64,000 bases of DNA from positions 635,335 through 699,334 of the forward strand of contig VXBA01005569.1 of assembly GCA_013399895.1 (NCBI GenBank), written 5' to 3'. The notes under the pieces are model-generated. The model searched no databases and had not been told where the DNA came from. It saw only the letters and a list, made by a program, of their open reading frames with translations. A program made the translations under genes and the position numbers. Positions within the stretch are counted from its first letter, which is position 1, and each line of letters opens with the position of its first letter. The DNA comes from Serilophus lunatus. Lineage: Eukaryota; Chordata; Aves; Passeriformes; Eurylaimidae. This document shows, piece by piece, positions 22,901 to 34,308 of the stretch.

Positions 22901-25900
22901 CATTACTCAGTGTCAGCAGCTTTACAACAGGCCAGGTTTTCAGCTAGCAAATGCAAGCTGTAACCCAAAAATGATGTGCTGATGTTGAGGTGTACAGAGT
23001 TAGGTGGTAAGTGTCCTCTGTGGGAAGCTGACATTGATCTGAGGGCTTGTACAAGAAGTGCCAAAACAGAAGTAAAATGTAAAGAAGACTATACTCTGGT
23101 GTTTGGGGTGGTTGAATGAATGATTTAAACAGTTCTTCCATGTGTGCAGTCTGTCATGTCCTAAATTCAGGAGATTTTATTGTCATTTGGAAGAGTATTA
23201 AGAAAATACCCACTGCATTGAGAAGTGATAAAGTATTGAGAAAAGTCCTGCTTCTGGACAGGGAGTGGTAAGAGGGGTGCCCCGTGGTGCATTCCAGTTC
23301 AGCTTGCATGGCCTGCATTGATGCTGCTGTGCAGTCTTGTTCCTCTGTAAAGCTCCAGTGTCGCTCAGAGTTGGACAGTGATGAAAGCCTGGGACCAGGC
23401 TGATTAAATGTGGATTTTCTTTTTAAAGAACAAGTAGATTTTGCTTGGGGCAGTGGTGTACAAAGGGAGTCTGAGGCAGTTATTCAAGTCCCAGCATATC
23501 TTCATACTCTCAGTGTCAAGTGACTGGGTGTGTTATGGCAGGAGGAACCAGGGGGCTGCTGTGAGTCAATGGAGTCTGTATGAGTAAGCAGTTGTATTAT
23601 GCCCAGGTTGTAGGGGCTACACTAGACCTGATTGGATAGAGGCATTTATATTATGATCTTGATCTTCAGGAATTAGGTTTTTTTTAAACTTTATTTGGCT
23701 CCAAACATTACTTTTTGCCATATGCAGGATGAAGCCTTCTTGAGATGGATGCTTGTCCAGACAGCCTGGCTCGGTTTGACACCCAAAATGATGTATTTTG
23801 GCATTTGTGCCCTGCCCCAGACCCTTCTTTCTCATTCTGTTTTTCTTTAGCAGTCATTGCAGATCTGTGCAGAGCTGCACTGTTGTCTAGAATGACACAG
23901 CTTACCCTCCTCCCAACAGACACTTAATGGTGGTCATCCTTCTTGTCCTACTCTCAGCACAGCTCTGCCTGAAAAATTGAAAACTTGTAAAAAAAAATGA
24001 GCAAACTAGATTTAAATCTTTGTTTTGATTTGTTTCATGGTGGTTGGCTTTGCAAACTAATAATCTTTATTCTCCTGGGCTTGGGGCTGGTCACAAGAGC
24101 CTGCATTGAGATATTCAATTATTTAGTGTCCTTTTAAAAGAAAAGGTAATGTATGCAAGAGAGATATAAGATGTGCTCTGGTGACCAGCCCCGCAGCTGG
24201 GATTTTAAAAGAACATTTTTATCAGAGTGCTTGCACTTGTGGTGCCACCACTGCAATTCTATCCAGAAATCTATCCCTGTGTTTTCTAAAGGGAAAATGA
24301 ATTGTTTTCTCAAGTAAGCATTATGAACCAACCAAGCACCTTGTCACCTTCCTCTCCTTACACTAGTTACTACAATACATTTTCAAGGCCATTTTTCACT
24401 TTCTCATTATGCTTGACATTATTGTTTCCCAAGCTTGATGATTTGTCTGTTTCTGACCTCCTGGACAAAATTACTTACAAGGATGGATTTCAATATAGCA
24501 TCTTCTCCATTTTTATTTTATGTTTTTCTCTCCCCATAATCTCTGGCACAAAGAAGAAACTGATTTGAAGTACAAAGCAGCCTTCCAGGGATGTAATGTA
24601 ACATTAAAGTTTTTAGAACACTGCATAGCATTTATCAATTATTTACTACATTTTTTAATCTTAAATAATTGTGTTTGACTGTGGGAGGGAATGAAGATGA
24701 TGAAAGATCTTGGAAGTGGTCACACTAACCACAGTGAACAAAAATATTTCAGGTTGGGCATATTTCCTGAGAGCTGGCAAAGCATAAATATTGTCTCTAC
24801 TTTATGGATACAGACTTCCCAGTAATTACAGTGTAGGTAAAGGTACAAATCTCTTGTAAAAACAAAACAAAAAACCAAACCAGATTTACTACCATGGATT
24901 TCTATCAGGAGCCAGAAAATTGCACATGCAGCCTTACTAATTTGTTGGCTTTGGTTTTTTATTTTTTTTTTATTCAATATAAGAGTACGACCTAGCTGAT
25001 CTGTGCTTACATCTAAATTGGTTTGATTTATTTGGGATTCTGTTGGGTTTTGGAATCTGGATACTGACTGCACTGCTCTAGGACACTGTCAAGCATTTGG
25101 AATGAGTTCAATTTGTGTTTGTTTATGGTGATATTAGATGTCAAGAGGTTTATTCTTCTTTGCCAAAAGCTCCCAAATCAGAGATCATCCTTCATTTCAC
25201 ATAGCTCAGCAGACAGAACCCAGGCCTTGTTCTACTTCTTATTTTGACTTCTGCCACAGGTTTACTCAGTGAACCAAAAGGTCTCTCTATCCATAAAACA
25301 GATAAAGAAATATCTATCCTGGAGAGTGCATACTTCCAGCACAATTATTGAAAATATAGTCCCACTATTATTATGCTGGTCCTTTCTGAGTGCTTTGGTT
25401 GTACAGATGTGTCAGTGGTCTCCTATACAACCCTATTGTTCATTAACTGTTCTATCCAAAGTGTGTTTCTCTTCTCTTTTTTTCTTGTACTTCAAGTATC
25501 TGCTGGTATCTCTAGTTTGCTTTTCTTTATCCCTCCTATACACTGTCTTTGCTATTGGCATTTCTTTTCTTTCTCTCTTGCCAGATTATCCCTCAGGTGG
25601 ACAACTCTTGGATAAGCAAGAGGGCAGAGCACATGTTTAGATACTTTGGACCATTTTGAGGTCAATGACAAATTTTTGACTTGCTCAGCTGTTCATCCCA
25701 CCTTATCCAGTTTATTGGGGAAGCTTTTAACTTTTTGTTGACCACAGATGAATACAGGGTAGACAGTGATAAACATACATTAAGGAAAAAAGCCAGAAAT
25801 CCTTTTTGTAATAATCTATATCATGAAGGAAGACTAGGGTAACTTGATGCCCGTGGATCAATCTTTGGCACTTGTAATAGCAGAGGAAGGACGAGCTGTA

Positions 25901-27633
25901 CCAAAGCTGCTGAGAGAACGTGTGGTTTCACCTGGTTTGGTGGGTGACATTCCTCACCTGACCCTCTTGGAGTCTGACTTGTGGTAGGCTCTAGAGGGAG
26001 CTGAGAGACTGACCTCCCTGGATCTAGGATCTAGAAGCCAGCCTTTTAAAACTGAACCATGATAATTTTCTTCTGATAAATGTATTTGGTAACAATTTCT
26101 ATGGGAAGTTTTCAGCACTGGTCAATTAACAAAGGCAAAGCCAATCTGTTGAATTTTGTCTACAAAGCAATGCATTAAATGTCCACTGCCATTCCTGTAC
26201 TCTGCTTTGGAATCTGGTGCATGAATTCAGTGAATCCACTGAAGGGGAGATAATGCTTGAGATTTAGTATTGTGCCTATTTAATAACTTTTTAGTTTTTA
26301 AACATTTGTTGACAGCTGTTTTCTTTAACAAGTGTTCTTAACACTTTGTTGCTCAATAATAGAAGATGACCAAGTGCCTTCTACTATGTGTGGACCTCTT
26401 GTACCAGTGGCAGCAGAAGCCATACTAGTTTGACCCTAGCATTAAGTGGGAAGGCAACTGGAAATTCTTGCATGTAAAGAGGGAGTGGAATGGTAGAGCA
26501 GTACTTTCTGTGTTTACCTGATTGCTGTTTCATGTTACTGAGTGGTGTTGAGGAGGAAAAGAAAATCTTTCTAATGAGATCTAAATGAGATGTGTGGAGC
26601 AGAAGGTGGTTTCCTGGAATGAAAGTACATCTGATGGTTGGGATTTAACACTCTGTTTTGCCAGAAGTGTGTAAGGTTATTTAGACATCACAACCTCATT
26701 TAGTTGCTTTGTAATCTGCTCTTAACCTTCAATATCTGTAACATAACAGCCTCATCAGCATGAAGGCCAGACCTTGTCTTGTTTCAGTGTATGGGAGGCT
26801 GTGCCCAGAGATGTCAGTGAGGCCAGGTGAGAAAGCTGGCTGCATTTTCACTCTTGAGACTATCTGGAAAGTTTGCCTTTGCTCTGTGGATAGCACAGAG
26901 AGGTACCCTAAAGGTTACTGTATGATGCAATGTCTTGCCACTGAAACACTCCTGCTTTCTGGAAGCCCTATGGCAATTCTCTTGACAGGGGTACTTGTCA
27001 ACTCATTCTCCTTCAGTACTTTAATTTTGGTTGCATACAGAAGCATGTGTGGCTGCTGTAAAAGTGTTTACTCTTTTCATTAAAGGTTTTCCTTCAGTAT
27101 GAGCAATCATTGATACAACTTTAATCAAAAGAGGAATTTAGGTGATGGGGAGAGCCCTTGCTGAGCTTTTTAGCAGGATGAAACATTGCAGCATCCATGC
27201 TGTTTGCATGCACCTGGAGATTGGGAACATGTATTGAGTGCTAGCTAAACTGACTGTGGTTGGGGAATGCCTTAAAAACACAACAAAAGTTTGGCTGTGC
27301 ATGAGAGCTCTGAGGAACCCATCTCTAATGAAATCAAAGCCAAAAGTATTTTCCTCATTTTAATGGAGGGAGAAATGTTTCATCTGTTTAGAAGCTGCAT
27401 GATATCTACTTGCACCTTTAGCTGTCTCACTAGCTTCATCCCTCTCCATCCCTGCAAGCCCAGACTCGAGCTAGGTTTGCTGCAGAACTCGCTTGTTACA
27501 GTATTTAGATTTCAGCTCCCATCCAAGAAACCCAGCAGTTCACAGTGACTAAATTCCCCAGGTCATCTATGCAAACTGCAGTCCCTGCTGGTACATACCA
27601 AGTATTCTTTTGTTAGACAAAACCAAACCGTAA

Positions 27634-27658
27634 TTTATTTTACATTTGAGTCTTTATT
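27634..27658 (-). terminator. Candidate distal poly(A) signals for ARFGEF3 (two AATAAA)
   Basis: On the minus strand AATAAA occurs at 27658-27653 and 27639-27634, followed by a G/T-rich stretch (GGTTTGGTTTTGTC). The layout is typical of a 3' end. Use by ARFGEF3 would imply a 3' UTR of about 6.5 kb. The human transcript is recalled as having a very long 3' UTR, so this is plausible but unproven. Confidence 0.4.
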
Positions 27659-29357
27659 CTACAACACAAGCAACATAAATAGTTTATACTTTTTGTTTTA
27701 AAATATTTCCGTTTCAGAATTCAATCAGAATAAAATATACACAAAATACAATTTGCAAGCCAGCTGACAATGACTGCCTGACCACTGGACACCCAAGGAC
27801 CATACAAAGCTAGCAGCACAACAGGATGCAGCAGACACAGGGGGGTGTTTTTCTAAAGAAGAACAGAAAGATAGAGGGAGGAAACACGGATGAGACCAAG
27901 GAATTGCAGCTAGGTATGAAATCAGCAGAAGGTAAACCCTATGTAAGCACTTGCTTGACAAGGCGATTTATAGTCTCTCTTAAAAAGTATTATTGGCTCC
28001 TCCTGAATATACAGCTAGAGTGATTAAGTCCTGGGAATCTTGTTTTGTGGTAAAATGCTTCCTATGGCAGCCATCATCATGGAAATAAATTTATTTTTTT
28101 TTTTAATTTTCAGACAAGAAAGGCTTAGATCTTTGGCAAAATGGAGTGTCCACTCCCTTTGGCTTGCTTTCAGTTCTGGTTGAAGGGGCCACAGAAGTAT
28201 GTTTGCAGTCTCACAAATAATAACAAAAAGTGGGGAGGGAAAAGGGGCAGAGAAGAGAAAGTGGGGGGAAGTGAAAAAAGGTGCTTGCTGCTGTCATTGC
28301 ATACTTTTCAATCTCTTTCTCCCATCTGCACCAGCAAAAGCCGTGCAGTTAAGGGCTCTGTCACCACCATTCTCTGTCCTTCCTGCCTGTTCTCCCTTTG
28401 GTATCGAATCCTGCCTTCCCCTGCAGAGCAGAGGGCGAAGGAGCCACAGCCCTCTTGTGGAAGTGATATTTGTCCCTTGCTTGAACCTGTGTGTCTCTGC
28501 TAGCTCAATTCTCTTGCTTCAGCTTGCTTTTTGTGAAAGCATGGCACTTCAGGGCAGCCCAGGTGAACCAAATGCATGGGTAGGAAACAGGGCCCTGGTG
28601 CTCCACGGTATTTAGACAAAATTTACGAAAGTACATAAAATACCTTTTGAAAAATGAGATGTTGGGGTAAAAAGATTGAAATAGATCCTGTTGCCATGTT
28701 TCTTAAACAAAAATGCTTTCCATAAACTCAGCTCCTTGATTCATTGTAGCAGGGGAGACTATGCAAACCTCAACTTGTGATTTTGCCAAATATTGGAATT
28801 TGAGGGATCTGGTTCCACAGACGAGCTCATTATTGCATTAATCCAGGATCATACAGTGCAGCTGCACTAATATCTGCAGAATTAGGGCATTTCTTTTTCC
28901 CTCTGCTTTTAGTTTTCAGATTGGAGACCTCTGAGCACTAAGTCCTAAGTATGCGCCAGTCTCTTCACGTGTATTTTTATTTTTTCTTTTTAAATAGCCA
29001 GCACTGTGTGTTTGGCCAAAGATGTTTGTTTAGTGTCACATATAAAACATGTTTTCCAAGGGTGATGAGTGGAAACAACAGAAGGAGTATTATAGGACGT
29101 CTTCCTTATCTTCCTTGCAGCTGCACAACTTCCGGCTGTCCCGGGCATGTTGCTGGTGAGGACCACTAAAGAGACCCTTTGGATGTATCCCTACAGAAGC
29201 TCTGCTCGAAATAGGGAGGTTCAGTGAAGAGGGATCACTAGCTGCCAGATGCTGTTATCTACATTGCATAAAATCCAACATTTGTGCTTCTGTGCTATGG
29301 TAACTTGGTCCTTTTACACTAAAAAAAGAAGAGAAACCTTCTGTTTGATTTGGTTTG

Positions 29358-29379
29358 TTTTTTTTTTTTTTTTTTTTTT
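29358..29379. repeat. Poly(T) tract (22 bases)
   Basis: This homopolymer run lies inside the probable ARFGEF3 3' UTR and reads as A on the transcript strand. The minus-strand bases before it (ATCTTTAATTGAC) contain no AATAAA, so it does not look like the tail of an inserted retrocopy. Confidence 0.9.
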
Positions 29380-31497
29380 GTCAATTAAAGATATTATCTT
29401 GTTTCTTTAAACAATTGTGAAATGATCAGAAACTGAAAAAACCTGGTTGTAGTTCATGTCATATGCCATGATTAGCCCTATACACAGGCCTTCCTATAAA
29501 TGACTACAACTGGAATAATGAATAAGTAGCCTGCTTAAACATGATCTTAATACAAAAGCGAGGGAAAAAAAGGAAGCACTCTTTTTGTGAATTAAAAACA
29601 ATTTATCACTGACAAATGGCATTTCTAGAATGGATTGCTAAAGGTGGCAATAGCCAAATCACATGCTTGATTTCTCAATACCCTTCCACACAGATGAGGA
29701 GTTAGGTAAAAAATAAATTACTTTGCCTTGCTTGGTTGGATCAACCTCCTACATGATAATACTGGGTTTGTGTAGAAGCGAAGGTTCTAATTTTGCAGCA
29801 CTGGGATGCATGGGACTATGTGATGGTTCTTATAGATTCCTCAAGCAGGAGCTGTATAAAAGACAGCAGTGAGGGTGATGTGAGGAACTGTACAGGACTT
29901 TCCCTTTCCTGAGAACCCCTATGTAGGGATTGAAGAACTGAGTCCTGAGTATTAAAGATATCTAGGTACTTAAACTTCCATTGATTGCAACAGCTTTTGG
30001 CACTTTCAGTGTGGGCCTAAGCTGTGAAGCAAGGTACAAAGTGCAGGCAGCACATGGAGCTGGACCTCTTTACTTGCTAACTTGTTTGCAGCTCTGTTTC
30101 ATGCCAGTGCTGTGCTGAGCTCTGGAGTGTCAATATCAACTCTGAGATGCTGCTATATCAAGTACAGATTGCACACAGTAACACAAGGTAGAGGTGGGAG
30201 TTATATCTTTGGTGAGTGAGGATTTGTCAGTGAATTTTACAGTAAGGTTTAGGTTTTGAACAAAACTTAAAGCTCAAACTGAAAGGCAAGGCACCTTACA
30301 GGTCACAAGTGTAAACTGTGCTTGGCCTCAGCATGAGCAAGCCATAGTGCAGAGGACATGATTTTTTTCTCTGTGATGAGGCAAGAGCTGTGTTGCCTGT
30401 GCTTGAACTTGTAAAAGGAAAGTTTTGCCCAGTACTGTGTAAATTTTTTTCTAGTAATTCTTTCTAGATGCTAATTTAGTTATTCTCATATAAATGTGTT
30501 TATCTTTAAGATCTTTAATATATAGATTTAATACTTTCCTAACGACATGAAAGCATGTTACCAAGAGATAGTGGTGGTAATTCTATAGTTGCTGAATGCT
30601 CAGAAAAGGTACCAGAGTAACTGCATTAACCATTGCTGCTGTGATACAAATACTTGGACACTGTGATAAATATATTACTAGTGTGGATAGCTCTCTGTAA
30701 ATATGCTGAATGCTCAGAATATGACAATGACTGGAGCTAGAAGTATCTGTACATACACACATCAATCATACACTACATATGTTCACAGCACAGAATAAAG
30801 TGCAAACACATCCAGTGGCCTGAGACCATGTAAGCTGGAGTCAAACCCTACTGCAGTTATGTAAGAGAAGGATCACTTTCTTGATGAGTGCTCTGTTTTT
30901 TTCAGCTTTAAGTATTTGCACAGTGATGAATTATTTCATGTGCTTAAAGGTAGTTGATACTGGACAACAGCAACTTTCTCTGTTAGTGGTTGCCTACAAG
31001 GTTTTAAACCGAGATGTCATTGATGCTGCTTGCTGCAGAGGCCCTGAGAAGGAAGGGCAGTGTGAATTAGGCAAGGGCAGCAGAGGTGCAGCTCTGGTAC
31101 CTGAGAAGGATTTCACACCACAACAATAAAGCTCCCAATATCCTGCTTGTTAGCTCATGCATTAAGTTACAAAGCTGTAAGTGAGGATTTGAATGGCTTA
31201 TGTATATGAGAAAGACTTATATGTGTAGAAACAAGGGTTACTTTCTGCTACTGACTAAGGTGTTTTCCTACTCACAAGTGGAGAGCAGAAAAGCCACTGT
31301 AGCATGGACATGTAGCTGCACATGATTGGGGTGTTGAGTGTTGGGGAATCGCCTCCTAAAGCTTAGGATAGGCTGACACCAGTCCCCTTTTCCTGGGACT
31401 GTTCTGGCAGATGCCTCCTTTGGGGTAAAAGCTTGCTTTATGAGGTTAGGAGCCATGAGGCATGAAACAGATTACACAGATCTATGAAACAGTGATG

Positions 31498-31503
31498 TTT
31501 ATT
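31498..31503 (-). terminator. Candidate intermediate poly(A) signal for ARFGEF3
   Basis: The minus strand reads CTCAATAAACATCACTGTTTC, a canonical hexamer in a T/G-containing context 2.6 kb after the ARFGEF3 stop. It is one of several possible alternative 3' ends. Confidence 0.3.
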
Positions 31504-33703
31504 GAGTTCTACTTCTTTGGGCCTTGCTGATTCTATGACTAAACTAGCAAAAAAAATCGCTGAGAATCTGGTGAACCAACTCATTTTTGTGATTTGTTTA
31601 TAATTTGAAGGTACATCAGAAAGCTTCTATACATACCTAAGATTAATGGCTACTGGAGTGGACATGGGCTGCTCTCCTCACCTGCTTAGCATTTAGTCTA
31701 TGATAATCTTTGCTATATAAGCCTGCTGCTTTAAAGATTCACCCAACCCCTCCTTTTAAATTATGCTTCTGGAACTACTCAAAGTTACTCATGACATCTC
31801 ATGGAGGGGTGTTACTGAGAAGAGGCACTGAGGGTGACAATGGGCACTTGGTGCCATTGAAGGACAATACTTAAAACAGGACAACAGCAATAGAGAAAAT
31901 CTACTCCTCATTTTCCAATGTAGTATTTGTAGTGTAAATAGCTGAAATAGTGTTCTAAGTCAAGATGGCAGCTAATCAGGTAACACTAGGTAACGCTGTG
32001 TTCATGGGCTTGAGGGAGATGGTAGTGGTATTGTCATTTAATGCCTTTATAATGAAAAGCAGCAGAGTTGGCCATATTGCATATGGTTTATTATTCTGAT
32101 TTCTGTTGTTGCCTGACTAATGTACTGCTTTAAAACCAGTTCTTTGTAGATGCCCAATAAAAACTTTCATCAAAAAACATAACCACTCTTTTACTCTACC
32201 TAAAGATGCATAAGAAAGACATGGCAACATGCTACTACTCTCCCAGATGCCAAAGGCTAATCGAACCTGTTGGGAGAAAACTGACAAATGAAAAAAATTG
32301 TAAAATTAGTCTGTATTTATATAGTTAGTTTAGGTGGTAGGGAAGAGTTGTTTTTATGCAATTTTTATGTCCTTTAAACAATTCAACAAAGGGAACTTTT
32401 GAAAGAGTGAAATAGCATGATTGATACTACAGAAATTTATGGGACAAATATTCCCTGCACAAGTCCAGCAGGTGACAAATGGGAAGTAGGTAATGGAGGG
32501 AAAAGGCAGGAGGATGGTGGCAGACTCTTTGTAAACACAGCAGCTTAGTTGATGGCTGTTCAGTGAAGCCTCTTGACTCCCTCTGTGTTTCTAGGTTTAA
32601 GATGCTAAAAGCAATCAGTTGTGCAAAATCCAGGCCTCATATAAAAGAGATGACATTTTTAAAATGCTTTGGAGCAGGGACTGAAGCTGTATATTTAGTT
32701 GGTATGCACAATTAAGTCTTGGGAAAACAGCATTAACAGGTCACCCAAAATTAAAATCAACTTATTTTCACCAAGTTATTTCAACTCTGATCAACAAATG
32801 TTGTGGCATGGGAGTTTCAGATGGAATGTCCCAGGAGCTGTGACATAACCTGTGCAGCAAGGTAACTTATGCTGTGTCTAGTGTGAAGAGCATCACACAT
32901 GCATCACACAACACAACAGTCAACCCTTCCCCTTCTCTCCCATCTCTTGCCTACTGCTGTAAATAGAAGGGGATAGATCCTCAGAGGTACATCCCCCTTT
33001 GTGCAGCACTCCTATAAGGACTACTGCAATTTGCTGTTACTAGTAAGAAGAAGGAGAAGGGGACTTTCAGACCATCTTCCCTTTTGCTTCAGCTCAGTGT
33101 GAAGTGATAGGCTACATTTAACACAGGTGATAAGGGTGTTCCTGGCTACAGCAGGTCTATATAAGCAAACATAAATTTCCAGTAGAATCATAAGCACAGT
33201 GTTGCTTAAACTGGAACACTTTACTCTGCTTAGTTGAACGCTGGATATTGGCACATGCTGGTATTTGCTCTGTGGTATGTCTTCTCCACAGCTTCCCAGG
33301 AAACAGCAAAACAAACTTCCCTTCTGCCCTTAGGGGGAATCAGATGTGAAAAAATGCTCAGCTGTAGGCATAGCTGATGAGGCAGCCAGGGTAGAGAGGG
33401 TAGCTTGACAGTGCCATTTCTCTTCAAGCAACACACCACAAAAGCAATGAAAGAATGAATAGTCTGTGACTGGTTCACCAATTTTAGACCTGGGATACTT
33501 TAGCTACTCTAAATGTGACCAGACTTCAAAGGCGTTCCTTGGAGCAAAATAAATTTCCACTTTCTCTAGAGTGAAACATATGGTTACTACAATAGTCCTT
33601 AGTTGGCTATCCTCTCTCACGCTAACTTTTGAAGGGAAAATGTTAGCCTAAAATGTGTCACATTCTCACTTGTCCTATAACCCCACTGTTTCCCTGACTC
33701 GCA

Positions 33704-33709
33704 TTTATT
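33704..33709 (-). terminator. Candidate proximal poly(A) signal for ARFGEF3
   Basis: This is the first AATAAA after the stop, about 410 bases downstream, preceded by A-rich sequence. Use would give a short-UTR isoform. Confidence 0.3.
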
Positions 33710-34116
33710 TACTTCTTTTTTTTAAGTTACATAGGCTTACTGACCTGGTTCGACATCCACATACAGTTGCAGTCACAGCCCATTGCAAGTTCTGCTGCAG
33801 TTTTTTTATGGGTCCCACTCTTGCAAATTTGAATTAAAATGAAGGCTACTGAAACACATCACCACTTCAGCTACCAGCCTGATTTAGTCACAATTTCTGA
33901 GTTCTGGGGCCATGCCAGACCTCCTGGACAGACTCATGTTTTTGCCTTCTTTGCTAGTATGAGTGAGGAACACACAATCTCAAGTGGACAATATAAATTG
34001 ACAAGCTCATTGTTTCTTAATTCATGACCAACAAATAGGCAATTAATGAACCTGAAATACTTCTTTGCTGTGTACCTTAAATGCCTTTTGCCCTTTGCAA
34101 CAGGGCACAGCTTGGT

Positions 34117-34308
34117 TTAAATGATGATATCATAAACTCGGCCTACTCTTCCCAGCCATTCCCGTACTGCCTGGCGGACACGAATATCCGTCACGTGGCA
34201 AGTCAGCTGGCTGATACAGGGGAACACTGCTGGCTGCAGGGCTGTGAAAGTTTGGTCTGGCAAGGCCTGAATCTGGTTGAGAACTGTCAGCACCATGTTG
34301 GTCCATGC
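34117..34308 (-). CDS. ARFGEF3: ARFGEF3 last coding exon
   Basis: The acceptor TTTTATAG lies just before 34308 and the exon enters at phase 0. Its 63 codons run from AWTNMVLTVLNQIQ to GRVGRVYDIII, then TAA. The region is strongly conserved in the family: Cys-containing PCISQLTCHVTDIRVRQAV precedes the closing WLGRVGR. Confidence 0.97.
   Translation of the reverse strand, partial: AWTNMVLTVLNQIQALPDQTFTALQPAVFPCISQLTCHVTDIRVRQAVREWLGRVGRVYDIII

Larger units (their letters stand above)
17966..27630. other. Intergenic region between SMIM28 and the ARFGEF3 3' end
   Basis: No exon with both splice borders and recognisable homology was found. The longest open frame is on the minus strand at 18630-19220 (unrecognised). 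A 22-base-period tandem duplication lies at 22112-22149 and a purine-rich block at 22.31-22.9 kb. Other open frames are short and scattered on both strands. Confidence 0.55.
27659..34116 (-). other. ARFGEF3: Probable 3' UTR of ARFGEF3 (extent uncertain)
   Basis: The 6.5 kb after the ARFGEF3 stop hold no recognisable coding exon or repeat family. They carry minus-strand AATAAA signals at 33709-33704, 32092-32087, 31503-31498 and finally 27658-27634, so a series of alternative 3' ends is possible. A 22-base A tract on the minus strand (29379-29358) could cause internal oligo-dT priming in cDNA libraries and false 3' ends. The gene assignment is inference from position. Confidence 0.4.

Noticed and set aside
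28141..28615. Plus-strand frames of 120 and 138 codons
   Set aside because: They overlap in two frames, lie in a pyrimidine-rich patch within the probable ARFGEF3 3' UTR, and resemble no protein family.
30591..30719. A 15-base word (GCTGAATGCTCAGAA) occurring twice, 114 bases apart
   Set aside because: It is only two copies with unrelated flanks, so a chance or trivial duplication.
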